DNA of 64,000 nt from Alcanivorax limicola (GCF_019931215.1 NZ_JAIOUB010000002.1:124001-188000), one strand, 5' to 3'. Shown: positions 43,576-52,484, numbered from the stretch's first letter. The notes: generated by a model not told the origin, from the sequence alone. Numbers and translations are program-made.

Positions 43576-44277
43576 ATGAGCCGACACAGAATATTGATAG
43601 TGGACGATGAACCCGCCATCCGCGAGATGGTCGCGGTAGCCCTGGAAATGGCCGATTTCGAGGTGCTGGAGGCGGACAACGCCCAGAGCGCCCACGAGAT
43701 CATCGTGGATGAGCGGCCGGAACTGGTGCTGATGGACTGGATGCTGCCGACGGTAAGCGGTATCGAGCTGGCGCGCCGCCTCAAGCGTGACGAGAGCACC
43801 AATGAGATTCCCATCATCATGCTCACCGCCAAGGGCGAGGAAGATAACAAGATCCAGGGCCTGGATGTGGGCGCAGACGACTACATCACCAAGCCGTTCT
43901 CCACACGCGAGCTGATTTCCCGCATCAAGGCCGTGCTGCGCCGCACCTCTGCCGGCGCCGCCGAGAAAGCCATTGAAGTGGAAGGGTTGTGCCTGGACCC
44001 GGTGAGCCATCGCATCACGGCGAACGATGAGCCGGTGGACATGGGGCCCACGGAATACCGCCTGCTGGAATTCTTCATGAGCCACCAGGAACGTGCCTAC
44101 TCCCGCACCCAGCTGCTGGATCAGGTCTGGGGCGCCAACGTCTACGTGGAAGACCGCACCATCGATGTGCATATCCGGCGACTGCGCAAGGCGCTGTCGC
44201 CCTATGAGTTCGACCGTTTTATCCAGACCGTGCGCGGCACCGGGTATCGCTTCTCGACCAAGACGGCGCGGGCCTGA
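43576..44277 (+). CDS. phoB: Phosphate regulon response regulator PhoB
   Basis: The 233-aa OmpR-type regulator starts [18 protein letters not shown]. The phosphoacceptor is Asp54 in [13 protein letters not shown], the conserved Lys is in [12 protein letters not shown], and the C-terminal winged helix shows [26 protein letters not shown] and [14 protein letters not shown]. It binds Pho boxes as a dimer. It lies downstream of its own Pho box and 78 bases before phoR. Confidence 0.97.
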   Translation: MSRHRILIVDDEPAIREMVAVALEMADFEVLEADNAQSAHEIIVDERPELVLMDWMLPTVSGIELARRLKRDESTNEIPIIMLTAKGEEDNKIQGLDVGADDYITKPFSTRELISRIKAVLRRTSAGAAEKAIEVEGLCLDPVSHRITANDEPVDMGPTEYRLLEFFMSHQERAYSRTQLLDQVWGANVYVEDRTIDVHIRRLRKALSPYEFDRFIQTVRGTGYRFSTKTARA

Positions 44278-44355
44278 CAGTCTTTACAACTGCTATACTT
44301 CAGATCCGCCATAGATCCGCTATGTTGTCCCGAGCATGAAGGCAACGGAGAGCCC

Positions 44356-45675
44356 GTGACGCCCACACTCCGCAATGAAATACGCCGGCTTGCGCTGATT
44401 CTGATCGCTGCACTGGTGCTGTCGTTGCTGATCGACAGCATCTGGCCCGCCTTCATCGCCATGCTTGGCTGTGTCATGTTCAGCACCCGGCAGCTGATTC
44501 GTCTGAGCCGATGGCTGATCTCCTACGAGCGCGACCAGTCCGCACCGCCAGAAAGCAAAGGCGCCTGGGGCGACCTGTTTGACCGCCTGTATCACCTGCT
44601 GCGCCGGGAGAAGAGCGCCCGAAACGAACTGGAATTCCTGATGACCCGGGCCGAGAGCTCCATCACGGCCCTGCGCGATGCCATCGTGGTGGTCGACCGG
44701 CAGGGGCGTCTGGAGTACTGGAACCGCGCGGCGGACAAGCTGCTGGGTTTCAAGGCGCCCCATGACAAGCAACAGACGCTGACCAATCTGGTGCGCGACC
44801 CGCGTTTCGCCAGCTACCTGAAAGAGGGCAGTTTTGACCACCCGCTGACACTGCCCTCACCCGCCGACGAACACCGCATGCTGGAGTTCACCATCACCCG
44901 CTTCGGCGCCGGCGACTGGCTGGTGATCGTGCGCGATGTGACGCGGCTGCATAATCTGGAGCAGATGCGCAAAGACTTCGTCGGCAATGTCAGCCACGAA
45001 CTCAAGACCCCGCTGACCGTCCTCAAGGGCTATCTGGAAACCCTGATGGATTCGGTGCCCGCAGAGCAGAAGCGGATTCACCGGGCGCTGTTGCAGATGA
45101 ACCAGCAAAGCCAGCGCATGGAAGCGCTGGTCAATGACCTGCTGTTGCTGGCCCGGCTGGAAGGCACTGAAGCGGATCTGGACACCCAGCGCCTGGCCCT
45201 GGCCCCGATGCTGCGGCGGCTGCGCCAGGACGGCCTGGCCATGGCCACGGACAAGCAACAGGACATCCAGCTGGAAGTGGCACCCGGCGCCGCGCTGCTG
45301 GGCAACCCGGCGGAGCTGCACAGTGCCTTCGCCAATCTGGTGACCAATGCCGTCAAGTACACCCCGGCGGGCGGGAAGATCAGCATCCGCTGGTGGGAGG
45401 ACGCCAGCGGCGGCCATCTGGCGGTCAGTGACGATGGCATCGGCATCGACGCCGAACATATTCCCCGGCTGACGGAGCGCTTCTACCGGCCGGACGCCAG
45501 CCGCGTCACCCAGACCGGGGGCACCGGGCTGGGTCTGGCCATCGTCAAGCATGTGCTGCTGCGCCACGACGCCACCCTGACCATACAAAGCCAACCCAAC
45601 CACGGCAGCACCTTCACCTGCCACTTCCCCGGCCATCGGCTGGCCAGCGAAGACGCGGCGGCGATGACATCATGA
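44356..45675 (+). CDS. phoR: Phosphate regulon sensor kinase PhoR
   Basis: The start codon is GTG at 44356 with GGAG upstream; 439 aa. Two hydrophobic segments at the N-terminus (LALILIAALVLSLLI, AFIAMLGCVMF) form a small membrane anchor without a periplasmic sensor. A cytosolic PAS domain (~95-195), HisKA with His214 in FVGNVSHELKTPL, and HATPase (NLVTNAVKYTP, DDGIGID, GTGLGLAIVKHV) follow. Lack of a periplasmic domain fits signalling through PstSCAB-PhoU, encoded further on in the window. Confidence 0.96.
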   Translation: MTPTLRNEIRRLALILIAALVLSLLIDSIWPAFIAMLGCVMFSTRQLIRLSRWLISYERDQSAPPESKGAWGDLFDRLYHLLRREKSARNELEFLMTRAESSITALRDAIVVVDRQGRLEYWNRAADKLLGFKAPHDKQQTLTNLVRDPRFASYLKEGSFDHPLTLPSPADEHRMLEFTITRFGAGDWLVIVRDVTRLHNLEQMRKDFVGNVSHELKTPLTVLKGYLETLMDSVPAEQKRIHRALLQMNQQSQRMEALVNDLLLLARLEGTEADLDTQRLALAPMLRRLRQDGLAMATDKQQDIQLEVAPGAALLGNPAELHSAFANLVTNAVKYTPAGGKISIRWWEDASGGHLAVSDDGIGIDAEHIPRLTERFYRPDASRVTQTGGTGLGLAIVKHVLLRHDATLTIQSQPNHGSTFTCHFPGHRLASEDAAAMTS

Positions 45676-45784
45676 TGGCGAGCGCTTGATCTGCTAGGCT
45701 GATTCCAGACACGAGCATGCCGGGTTCAGCGGCCACCGTGTCAGGGAGAGCACTTTCCGGAGAGCACCACATGGAGCGCACCGC

Positions 45785-46729
45785 ATGATGACAGGAACCA
45801 CCCGCCTCATCCTGCGTTGCCTGCGCATCCGCGCAATCACCTGCACACTCGCCTGCGCACTCACCTGCATCATGCTGCTGCCTGTCACCGCCTTACAGGC
45901 GAATGACAACCAGGCGGATGACAGCAACGGCACTGCACCGCTGATTGATACCGACACCGTACTTGCTGCCATCCGCAATGCGGGTTTCGACGCGCCGGTC
46001 CACGTTGAGTCACGCCAGGACAATGACACGGTGGCAGGCGGCATCCATGTGCTTCTCGACACGCCCTTCGAAACACTTCGCAGCACGCTGTCGGACAAAC
46101 GGGTCTGGTGTGAAATCATTTTTCTGCATTTCAACATCAAGGCCTGCGTCATGGATCTCGGTAACGATCCGACCACTGTCAGCCTCTATACCGGGCGTCT
46201 GTACTACCAGAGCCCGGACGATGCGCACCGCAATGATTATGTCTTTGAAACATTCAGCTTTCAGGATGATTATCTCAACACCGTCCTGTACGGCCCTGAA
46301 GGTCCGTTTGGCACCCGGGATTACCGCATCGTGATCCAGGCGGTGCCCGTCGATGCGAACACCAGCCTCGTGCACGTCAGCTACTCCCTGCGCCACAGCA
46401 TGGTCACCCGCGTCGCGCAGCGCATCTATTTTGCCTCGGCCGGGCGCCACCGCATCGGCTTCAGCCTTGATGACAATGGCGAGGAGCCAGTGCGAGGTGT
46501 ACGCGGCATGGTGGAGCGCAACACCATGCGCTTTTATCTGGCGCTGGAATCCTTCCTGCAGGCCCCCGCACAGGACGACCATATCCAGCGACTGAAGCAC
46601 TGGCATGCGCTCACGGAACAATACCCGGACCAGCTCCGCGAGCTGGATCTCGAGACCTACCTTGATTACAAGGCCCGGGAACGGGCGAACCAGAACACGC
46701 TACAGCGCGCAGCCAATGAGCAGGGCTGA
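45785..46729 (+). CDS. Unrecognised exported protein
   Basis: No family was recognised. The 314-aa product begins with a basic segment and a hydrophobic stretch rich in Cys and Thr (CTLACALTCIMLLPVTALQA), a plausible signal peptide ending ALQAN. The mature part contains FETLRSTLSDKRVWCEIIFLHFNIKAC, GRLYYQSPDD, YLNTVLYGPEGPFGTRDYRIVIQAVPVD and TSLVHVSYSLRHS. This strand-rich pattern reminds of START/SRPBCC-like lipid pockets, but the resemblance is weak. It stands alone after phoR, about 110 bases away. Confidence 0.65.
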   Translation: MMTGTTRLILRCLRIRAITCTLACALTCIMLLPVTALQANDNQADDSNGTAPLIDTDTVLAAIRNAGFDAPVHVESRQDNDTVAGGIHVLLDTPFETLRSTLSDKRVWCEIIFLHFNIKACVMDLGNDPTTVSLYTGRLYYQSPDDAHRNDYVFETFSFQDDYLNTVLYGPEGPFGTRDYRIVIQAVPVDANTSLVHVSYSLRHSMVTRVAQRIYFASAGRHRIGFSLDDNGEEPVRGVRGMVERNTMRFYLALESFLQAPAQDDHIQRLKHWHALTEQYPDQLRELDLETYLDYKARERANQNTLQRAANEQG

Positions 46730-46783
46730 CATGCCGGACTGACATGCAGGGTCGGCATGCAAGGCCGGCATGCAACCACCGCA
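46730..46783. repeat. Short GGCATGCA repeats
   Basis: ACATGC occurs twice and GGCATGCA twice within 54 bases between two convergent genes, the latter as CGGCATGCAAGGC followed by CGGCATGCAACCA. The core GCATGC is self-complementary. No function is evident. Confidence 0.5.
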
Positions 46784-47149
46784 TCAGGTGGCGCGTGTCA
46801 CGATGTCCACTCCGATTCCGTTGGGATCAATGACGGAAAAATGCCGATCCCCCCAGTCCTCATCCCGCAGTGACACAGCGATGGGCACACCCAGTGCGCT
46901 CAGGCGCGCATGTTCGGCATCCACATCGTCCACATCCAGCGTGAACCAGACGCCCTGCCCGGGATACGCCCCGCGAAACACCGGCGCCTGTTGCGGCAAC
47001 TCCGGCTGCATGAAGCCCACTTCGCTATCACCAAAGCGCAGCACCACACACCAGGGCTCATCGAACAACACATCGCAGCCAAACAGCCGCACATAAAAAT
47101 CTCTGCTTTCTGTGACTTTTTCCGTGATGATACCGCTCCAGAGATGCAT
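46784..47149 (-). CDS. VOC (glyoxalase/bleomycin-resistance) family protein
   Basis: A 121-aa vicinal-oxygen-chelate fold protein: SGIITEKVTESRDFYVRLFGCDVLFDEPWCVVLRFGDSEVGFMQ (first half) and GVWFTLDVDDVDAEHARLSALGVPIAVSLRDEDWGDRHFSVIDPNGIGVDIV (second half with the His and Glu-like metal positions). Members bind metals or small toxic molecules. It lies 47 bases downstream of an AraC-type regulator gene on the same strand. The substrate is unknown. Confidence 0.85.
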   Translation of the reverse strand: MHLWSGIITEKVTESRDFYVRLFGCDVLFDEPWCVVLRFGDSEVGFMQPELPQQAPVFRGAYPGQGVWFTLDVDDVDAEHARLSALGVPIAVSLRDEDWGDRHFSVIDPNGIGVDIVTRAT

Positions 47150-47196
47150 AGCTTGCCTCCTGTTATCCGGGTTATATCGGTATCACCATGATGCCG

Positions 47197-47994
47197 TCAG
47201 GATGGATCAGGCTCTTGCACAAATGCGACATCGGGCCGGCGCAAGTGGGCGGGTGTCACACCCAACAGCCGGACACAATCCCGATTCATATGACTCTGGT
47301 CGCTGTAACCTGCACTGCAGGCCAGCGCCGCCAGCGAAATCCGGTGTGCGGTATCCGCGGCGAGCTGCCGGGCCGTCCAGCGCACGCGCTGGATGGCGCT
47401 CAGGGTTTTGGGGGAGACACCGACTGCCTCATGAAACAGGCGCTGCAACTGGCGCACGCTGATGCCAGTGTCTGCCGCCAACGTGGCCACCTGCCGTGGC
47501 GGGGCAGTACGACTGCAACGGGGCGCTTCCCAGGGCTGGCTCAGCTGGCGCAGCGCCTTGTCCAGCCGCGTCGGCAACGGGCAATCATGGCGCAGCTGAT
47601 CGAGCAGGGCGTTATCCAGCCGCTGGAAAACATCGACAGCACCGGCCTCCGCTTCATCGATCTGTTCAACCAAGGGCGATAACGGAAATCGCGTCAGCGT
47701 CTCTGCCGGCAAGGCGGTATTGGTCAACGCACCGGCCGGCGCCGTAAAAAAATGCCGCGCCTGACCGGGGCGAAAACAGATACCCAGATAATCGTGCCCT
47801 GGTGCCAGCGCAATCGTGACCGGGGCCGTGGTGGTGCCATACAGCAGTGCATGCCACTGGCCACCATGCAGCGCCAGCACCAGATCCACACAGCCGTCCG
47901 GCAGCACGCTGAAATGCGGCGCGCTGTTGTTGCGGCTGAGCCAGTAATGGCTGACAAATTGCCGCAGACGCGGATCAGGCAGGTGTGCGTACAT
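47197..47994 (-). CDS. AraC-family transcriptional regulator
   Basis: The 265-aa protein has an N-terminal DUF6597-like ligand domain (LPDPRLRQFVSHYW ... VLPDGCVDLVL ... PGQARHFF) and a C-terminal double helix-turn-helix (SVRQLQRLFHEAVGVSPKTLSAIQRVRW ... SLAALACSAGYSDQSHMNRDCVRLLGVTP). The second helix pair fits the AraC signature. It may control the VOC gene 47 bases downstream. The effector is unknown. Confidence 0.88.
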   Translation of the reverse strand: MYAHLPDPRLRQFVSHYWLSRNNSAPHFSVLPDGCVDLVLALHGGQWHALLYGTTTAPVTIALAPGHDYLGICFRPGQARHFFTAPAGALTNTALPAETLTRFPLSPLVEQIDEAEAGAVDVFQRLDNALLDQLRHDCPLPTRLDKALRQLSQPWEAPRCSRTAPPRQVATLAADTGISVRQLQRLFHEAVGVSPKTLSAIQRVRWTARQLAADTAHRISLAALACSAGYSDQSHMNRDCVRLLGVTPAHLRRPDVAFVQEPDPS

Positions 47995-48019
47995 GGCGTG
48001 CTAATGGTTCAGCAATGAC

Positions 48020-48235
48020 TCAGTAATGCGGCGGCGCTTCGTCTTCCGGCGCCTGCATGCTTTTTACCACCTCGGACATGTCGCTGAAGTGCTCGATCAG
48101 CCCCCGGCAGGCTTTCTCCAGCTGGTCGATCTTGTGCTGCTGCGCCGCGACGATGTCATTGAGGGCCTGCACCAGGTCTTCCTGATAGGCCAGTTTGGTT
48201 TCGATGTCTACCAGACGGGTCGCGTCCATGGGCAT
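48020..48235 (-). CDS. slyX: SlyX family protein
   Basis: A 71-aa highly charged protein with a heptad-repeat coiled coil (LVDIETKLAYQEDLVQALNDIVAAQQHKIDQLEKACRGL) and the usual Pro-rich C-terminus ending APPHY. Length and ending match SlyX. Function is unknown; the family forms small cytosolic helical oligomers. Confidence 0.9.
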   Translation of the reverse strand: MPMDATRLVDIETKLAYQEDLVQALNDIVAAQQHKIDQLEKACRGLIEHFSDMSEVVKSMQAPEDEAPPHY

Positions 48236-48279
48236 GCCTCCAGCATGAGTCAGATAACCCCATTATGCCTGAGCAGGGG

Positions 48280-48309
48280 TTGGCCTGCGGCACGGTTTGC
48301 CGGTATATT
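48280..48309 (+). promoter_or_regulatory. Candidate promoter of the manganese riboswitch message
   Basis: TTGGCC (48280-48285), 18 bases, TATATT (48304-48309). The expected start near 48316 lies directly before the riboswitch core. Confidence 0.5.
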
Positions 48310-48319
48310 GCGATCCGTT

Positions 48320-48410
48320 CCGGGGGAGTAGTCGCTGCCTCGATCGTATTGCAGAGAGCCGTCAACATACTTGCCCCACAGGGCATGGCGTCTCTACCCC
48401 GTCGGCCACG
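48320..48410 (+). ncRNA. yybP-ykoY manganese riboswitch
   Basis: Conserved core elements are present in order: GGGGGAGTAGTCGCT (from 48322), the GTCAACATACTTG block (48361-48373), and GGCGTCTCTACCCCG (48387-48402), whose bases form the two loops that clamp Mn2+. It lies upstream of a UPF0016/TMEM165-type exporter, a usual target. A 15-bp perfect stem follows (48432-48475), listed separately as the possible expression platform. Confidence 0.88.
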
Positions 48411-48431
48411 GCCGCCGGGACTGACAAGACC

Positions 48432-48475
48432 CGGGACACAGGCACCGCTCCGGCGGGACGGGTGCCTGTGTCCCG
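48432..48475 (+). other. Long perfect hairpin between riboswitch and exporter gene
   Basis: CGGGACACAGGCACC (48432-48446) pairs fully with GGTGCCTGTGTCCCG (48461-48475) around a 14-base loop. It is very stable but lacks a U tract, so it is not a standard terminator. It ends 36 bases before the ATG and could act as an anti-Rho element or a processing site. Confidence 0.55.
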
Positions 48476-48511
48476 TGTCCATCATTCAGTCCCGCCTCTG
48501 GATAGATCATC

Positions 48512-49075
48512 ATGCTGGCCGAAGCCTTTGTTATCTCTACTGCGCTGATTGCTATCGGTGAAATCGGCGACAAGACACAACTCCTCTCGTTCGCCCTGGC
48601 CCAGCGCTATCGCGCACCCTGGCTGATTCTGGCCGGTATCTTGCTGGCCACGCTGCTGAACCATGGCCTGTCGGTCTGGCTGGGCGCCGCATTGGCCGGG
48701 CTGTTACCCACACAGATGCTGATCTGGCTGCTCGGTGGCAGCTTCATTCTGCTGGGCCTGTGGATGCTGATCCCGGACAAGGACGAGGAGGTCGGCAACG
48801 GTCGCCGCTGGGGCGCCTTTACCGCCGCCTTTGTGCTGTTCTTTCTGGCAGAGATTGGCGACAAGACCCAGGTGGCCACCATCGCCCTGGCGGCACGCTT
48901 CCCCGAGGACTACTGGGCCGTGCTCAGCGGCTCCACCCTGGGCATGGTGGCCGCCAATGTGCCGGTGATCTGGCTCGGCGCCCGCCTGACCAACCCGCGT
49001 ATCGAAACCTGGGCCCACCGCATCAGCGCCGCCCTGTTCATCCTGTTCGGTGTGCTGACGTTAACGGGGTTGTAG
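48512..49075 (+). CDS. UPF0016/TMEM165-GDT1 family manganese exporter
   Basis: A 187-aa membrane protein with six hydrophobic segments in two repeated halves. Each half carries the family motif: AIGEIGDKTQLLSF near residue 12 and FLAEIGDKTQVATI near 110 (E-x-G-D-K-T). The acidic residues form the cation path. Bacterial members, such as MneA of Vibrio, export Mn2+. Placement behind a manganese riboswitch strongly supports manganese export. Confidence 0.92.
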   Translation: MLAEAFVISTALIAIGEIGDKTQLLSFALAQRYRAPWLILAGILLATLLNHGLSVWLGAALAGLLPTQMLIWLLGGSFILLGLWMLIPDKDEEVGNGRRWGAFTAAFVLFFLAEIGDKTQVATIALAARFPEDYWAVLSGSTLGMVAANVPVIWLGARLTNPRIETWAHRISAALFILFGVLTLTGL

Positions 49076-49095
49076 TACGCTCTCCTGCCACAACC

Positions 49096-49154
49096 TGTAC
49101 AGAAGGCTGGACATGTTTTGCCCATGCGCTAAACTGGTACAACTTTCCGTACAG
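49096..49154 (+). promoter_or_regulatory. yefM-yoeB promoter and TGTACA-type operators
   Basis: TGGACA (49108-49113), 16 bases, TAAACT (49130-49135) form a likely promoter. Palindrome cores TGTACA (49096), GGTACA (49137) and CGTACA (49149) surround it; YefM-YoeB complexes are known to bind TGTACA cores. Confidence 0.6.
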
Positions 49155-49165
49155 GTAGACACGCC

Positions 49166-49432
49166 ATGAAAATCATCTCGTTTACTGAAGCCCGCAATGG
49201 CCTCAAAAGCGTTCTGGATGGTGTGGTGAACGATGCGGACACCACCATCATCGCCCGCCGCGACGCCGAGGATGCCGTGGTCATGTCGCTGGAGTACTAC
49301 AACAGCCTCATGGAAACCGTGCACCTGCTGCGCTCCCCCGCCAACGCGGCTCACCTGAGCGAATCCATTGCCCAGTACCGCGCCGGCCAGGCACGCCAGC
49401 GCACGCCCTCAGGAGAAGCACTGGATGACTGA
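49166..49432 (+). CDS. yefM: YefM antitoxin (Phd/YefM family)
   Basis: The 88-aa protein opens MKIISFTEARNGLKSVLDGVVND and has the ADTTIIARRDAEDAVVMSLEYYNSLMETVHLL core of YefM, the DNA-binding dimerisation half. The acidic, flexible C-terminus would wrap the toxin. Its stop overlaps the yoeB start by 8 bases. It autorepresses the operon together with the toxin. Confidence 0.94.
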   Translation: MKIISFTEARNGLKSVLDGVVNDADTTIIARRDAEDAVVMSLEYYNSLMETVHLLRSPANAAHLSESIAQYRAGQARQRTPSGEALDD

Positions 49433-49688
49433 CCGCCTGTTGTCATGGACTGACGAAGCCTGGGCCGACTATCTCTACTGGCAGGGCCAGGACAGGAAAA
49501 CCCTGAAACGCATCAACAGACTGATCCACGAGGTCTTGCGAACACCCTTCGAGGGCATCGGCAAACCCGAACCTCTGCGGGAAAACCTGTCAGGGTTCTG
49601 GTCACGCCGCATCGATGACACGCACCGGCTGGTCTATGCGGTGGATGATGCGGCCATCACGATCATTTCCTGCCGTTACCATTACTGA
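49425..49688 (+). CDS. yoeB: YoeB toxin, ribosome-dependent mRNA interferase
   Basis: The ATG at 49425 lies within the yefM end; 87 aa. The sequence is close to E. coli YoeB, with PFEGIGKPEPLRENLSGFWSRRID (catalytic Glu and Arg), HRLVYAV, and the C-terminal CRYHY with the catalytic His. YoeB cuts messages at the ribosomal A site. The pair is intact and is the only toxin-antitoxin system in the window. Confidence 0.95.
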   Translation: MTDRLLSWTDEAWADYLYWQGQDRKTLKRINRLIHEVLRTPFEGIGKPEPLRENLSGFWSRRIDDTHRLVYAVDDAAITIISCRYHY

Positions 49689-49700
49689 AACGCCATCCGC

Positions 49701-50417
49701 TCAAAGCGCTCGCTGGTTGACGCGGGCCATCAGTTGTTCGGCGCTTTCCTTGCGCTCGGAATAGCGGTCAGTGAAATAATCCACGCGGTCGCGGGTCAGC
49801 AGGGTGAACTTCATCAGCTCCTCCATGACATCCACGATGCGATCGTAGAAGGGGGACGGCTTCATGCGATCGTTGGCGTCGAACTCCAGATACGCCTTGG
49901 GCACCGACGACTGGTTCGGAATCGTCAGCATGCGCATCCAGCGGCCCAGCACGCGCAGCTGATTCACCGCGTTGAACGATTGCGAGCCACCACACACCTG
50001 CATCACCGCCAGGGTCTTGCCCTGGGTCGGGCGCACCGCACCCAGCGACAATGGAATCCAGTCGATCTGCGCCTTCATGATGCCGGTCATGGCGCCATGG
50101 CGTTCCGGCGAGCACCAGACCATGCCTTCGCTCCAGCTCACCATCTCGCGCAGCTCGGCCACTTTCGGGTGGCTGGCGTCTTCGCTGTCCGGCAACGGCA
50201 GACCGGACGGATCGAAGAGGCGCGTCTCAGCCCCCATGGTCTCCAGCAAACGCGCGGCTTCTTCCGTCACCAGGCGACTGAAAGACCGTTGCCGCAACGA
50301 GCCGTAGAGCAACAGGATGCGCGGCTTGTGTTGGCCGGGCGCGGCCGCGAAAACCTGTTCGTTATCCGGCAGCCGGAAGCTGTCACTCGCCAGATTGGGC
50401 AACTCTGCATTACTCAT
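49701..50417 (-). CDS. arsH: ArsH, NADPH-dependent FMN reductase of the arsenic operon
   Basis: A 238-aa flavodoxin-like protein: [25 protein letters not shown] (FMN loop), [27 protein letters not shown] and [26 protein letters not shown]. ArsH oxidises trivalent organoarsenicals and reduces quinones or chromate in different species. It is last in the arsR-arsC-acr3-arsH run and overlaps the acr3 stop by 8 bases. Confidence 0.93.
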   Translation of the reverse strand: MSNAELPNLASDSFRLPDNEQVFAAAPGQHKPRILLLYGSLRQRSFSRLVTEEAARLLETMGAETRLFDPSGLPLPDSEDASHPKVAELREMVSWSEGMVWCSPERHGAMTGIMKAQIDWIPLSLGAVRPTQGKTLAVMQVCGGSQSFNAVNQLRVLGRWMRMLTIPNQSSVPKAYLEFDANDRMKPSPFYDRIVDVMEELMKFTLLTRDRVDYFTDRYSERKESAEQLMARVNQRAL

Positions 50418-51480
50418 GCTCTCTTACTCCTTCAACGACACCCTTGCCGGATACCGACGGCGCGCCGTCGAACCAGTGACGGGTGCGGTTGGCAAACGCC
50501 ACCAGGGTGAGCATGACCGGCACTTCCACCAGCACGCCCACGACGGTCGCCAGCGCGGCGCCGCTGTGCAGACCAAACAGGGAGATCGCCACAGCGACCG
50601 CCATCTCGAAAAAATTGGACGTGCCGATCAGCCCCGCCGGCGCCGCCACATTGTGCGGCAGCTTGAGCGCCCTGGCGCCGCCATAGGCGATAATGAACAC
50701 GCCATAGCTCTGTATCAGCAGCGGCACAGCAATCAGCAGAATAACGAAGGGGTCACTGACAATGGTCGGTGCCTGCAAGCCAAACAACAGCACCACGGTG
50801 CCGACCAGCCCCATGATGGACAGCGGCTTTACCCGGGACAGGAACAGGTTGACGCCGTTGACACCTCCCCGCTGGGTGAGCAGGCGGCGCGTATAGACAC
50901 CGGCAATCAACGGCAGCACCACATACAGGCCCACCGAGAGCAGCAGGGTTTCCCAGGGCACCGTGATGTCGGTCATGCCCAGCAGCAACGCCGCCAGCGG
51001 CGCAAACGCAAAGATCATGATGATGTCGTTGATCGACACCTGCACCAAGGTGTAATTCGGATCACCCTTGGTGAGCTGGCTCCAGACAAACACCATGGCG
51101 GTACAGGGGGCAACGCCCAGCAGGATCATGCCCGCGATATATTCCGTGGCGGAAGCCGGATCAACCAGATCGGCAAACAGCACGCGGAAAAACAGCCAGC
51201 CCAGAGCGGCCATGGTGAAGGGCTTGATCAGCCAGTTCACCACCAGCGTCAGCCAGATGCCCTGAGGGCGTTTGCGGATATCCTTGATGGCGGTGAAATC
51301 CACTTGCACCATCATCGGGTAGATCATCGCCCAGATCAGCACCGCCACGACCAGGTTGACGTGGGCGTATTCGATCCCCGCCACGGCAGAAAATACGCCG
51401 GGGATCGCCAGCCCGAGACTGATGCCGACCAGAATGCCCAGCCCGACCCAGACGCTCAGAAAACGTTCGAAAACACCCAT
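50410..51480 (-). CDS. acr3: Arsenite efflux permease, ACR3 type
   Basis: The ATG at 51480 overlaps the arsC stop by one base; 356 aa. Ten hydrophobic segments, with the ACR3 hallmark [33 protein letters not shown], where the Cys is required for As(III) transport. It exports arsenite produced by ArsC, driven by the proton gradient. Confidence 0.95.
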   Translation of the reverse strand: MGVFERFLSVWVGLGILVGISLGLAIPGVFSAVAGIEYAHVNLVVAVLIWAMIYPMMVQVDFTAIKDIRKRPQGIWLTLVVNWLIKPFTMAALGWLFFRVLFADLVDPASATEYIAGMILLGVAPCTAMVFVWSQLTKGDPNYTLVQVSINDIIMIFAFAPLAALLLGMTDITVPWETLLLSVGLYVVLPLIAGVYTRRLLTQRGGVNGVNLFLSRVKPLSIMGLVGTVVLLFGLQAPTIVSDPFVILLIAVPLLIQSYGVFIIAYGGARALKLPHNVAAPAGLIGTSNFFEMAVAVAISLFGLHSGAALATVVGVLVEVPVMLTLVAFANRTRHWFDGAPSVSGKGVVEGVREHE

Positions 51481-51977
51481 CAGTCGCACCGCCGTTGAAT
51501 CGCGTCCAGTTCACCGGCCAGCTCTGTCGGACTGAGCTGTGCCAGCGGCAGCGCCAGCAAGGCCTCAATGCGGCGGGCCATCTGCTGATAGGTCAGTTCG
51601 AACGCGCGCTCGATCACCGCCGCGTCCGCACCGGAGTCTGCAACATGCGCCGGGTCCGGCACCCCCCAGTGCGCCTTGACGGTGTCGCCAAGCCAGACAG
51701 GGCAGCTCTCGCCGGCCGCGTTGTCGCAGACGGTAATCACCAGATCCAGCGGCTGGTCCTCGAAGGCATCCCAGGACTGGGAGCGCGGGTCCTGCACCGG
51801 CACATCGTGGCGCGCCAGCACCGACAGTGCATGGGGATTGACCTGCCCCGTGGGCGCGCTGCCCGCACTGAATGCCTGCAGGCGCCCTGCACCCAGATGA
51901 TTGGCCAGCGCCTCCGCAATGATCGAGCGGCACGAGTTGCCGGTACACAGGACGAGTATTTTCAGGGGCAGCTGCAT
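51480..51977 (-). CDS. arsC: Arsenate reductase, low-molecular-weight phosphatase (thioredoxin) type
   Basis: A 165-aa protein with the phosphatase loop LCTGNSCRS (Cys11 nucleophile, Cys16) and the cysteine pair in [13 protein letters not shown]. These make the three-cysteine relay of thioredoxin-coupled ArsC. The C-terminal ~30 residues exceed the usual ~130-140 aa. It lies 24 bases after arsR and one base into acr3. Confidence 0.93.
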   Translation of the reverse strand: MQLPLKILVLCTGNSCRSIIAEALANHLGAGRLQAFSAGSAPTGQVNPHALSVLARHDVPVQDPRSQSWDAFEDQPLDLVITVCDNAAGESCPVWLGDTVKAHWGVPDPAHVADSGADAAVIERAFELTYQQMARRIEALLALPLAQLSPTELAGELDAIQRRCD

Positions 51978-52001
51978 GAAGGCTCCTTGTAGTGCGACAG
52001 G

Positions 52002-52349
52002 CTATGACAGGGCGACGGGGGGCGGACAACAGCCCTGGGCGCGGCGTATCAGATCAGGATGCGCCAGCGTCGCGGCGGCACACAGTTCGCCGATGACCCG
52101 GCCTGCCCACTCCGGCAGCTCCGGATTGAGGCGGTAATGCACCCACTGTCCGGCGCGTCGACCGCTGAGCAGGCCACAACTGCGCAACTGCGCCAGATGC
52201 CGCGACACCGTGGATTGCGGTGCGTCGAGGGCCGCCACCAGATCACACACGCACAGCTCGCCGAAGCGCGCCACCAGCAGGGTGGCCTGCAGGCGGGTCT
52301 CGTCGCTGAGGCATTTGCACAGCATCGCCGGGCTGAGTGACAGGCTCAT
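52002..52349 (-). CDS. arsR: ArsR arsenic-responsive repressor
   Basis: A 115-aa winged-helix protein with the type 1 As(III) motif ELCVCDL (Cys-Val-Cys in the DNA-binding helix region) and the recognition helix PQSTVSRHLAQLRSCGLL. It ends with a Cys pair (GCCPPP) that may add a ligand. It heads the ars operon and should be released from its operator by arsenite. Confidence 0.94.
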   Translation of the reverse strand: MSLSLSPAMLCKCLSDETRLQATLLVARFGELCVCDLVAALDAPQSTVSRHLAQLRSCGLLSGRRAGQWVHYRLNPELPEWAGRVIGELCAAATLAHPDLIRRAQGCCPPPVALS

Positions 52350-52374
52350 GGTCTGAAGGCTCCCGCGTTATTTG

Positions 52375-52408
52375 ATCCGTATATTCGGATAAGCGGATAT
52401 ATAAATCA
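52375..52408 (-). promoter_or_regulatory. arsR promoter and operator
   Basis: On the minus strand TTGATT followed at 17-18 bases by GAATATA gives a promoter. It is overlapped by the palindrome ATCCGTATATTCGGAT (52375-52390) and a further CGGATAT copy (52394-52400). These are the likely ArsR binding site. Confidence 0.6.
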
Positions 52409-52413
52409 AGCCC

Positions 52414-52457
52414 CTGCCCCGACCAACGCTGTCGGTCAGGGCAATCGGTCGGGGCAG
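52414..52457 (-). terminator. Hairpin after phoU
   Basis: CTGCCCCGACC (52414-52424) pairs with GGTCGGGGCAG (52447-52457), about 28 bases after the phoU stop. The U content after it is poor, so termination is uncertain; it also insulates the arsR promoter. Confidence 0.45.
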
Positions 52458-52484
52458 TGAATCAGGGCATGCAACCCGGGGCGC

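Noticed and set aside
48156-48485. Small open frames overlapping the riboswitch region on both strands.
   Set aside because: The bases match the yybP-ykoY core and hairpin, and the frames lack ribosome binding sites and homology sense.
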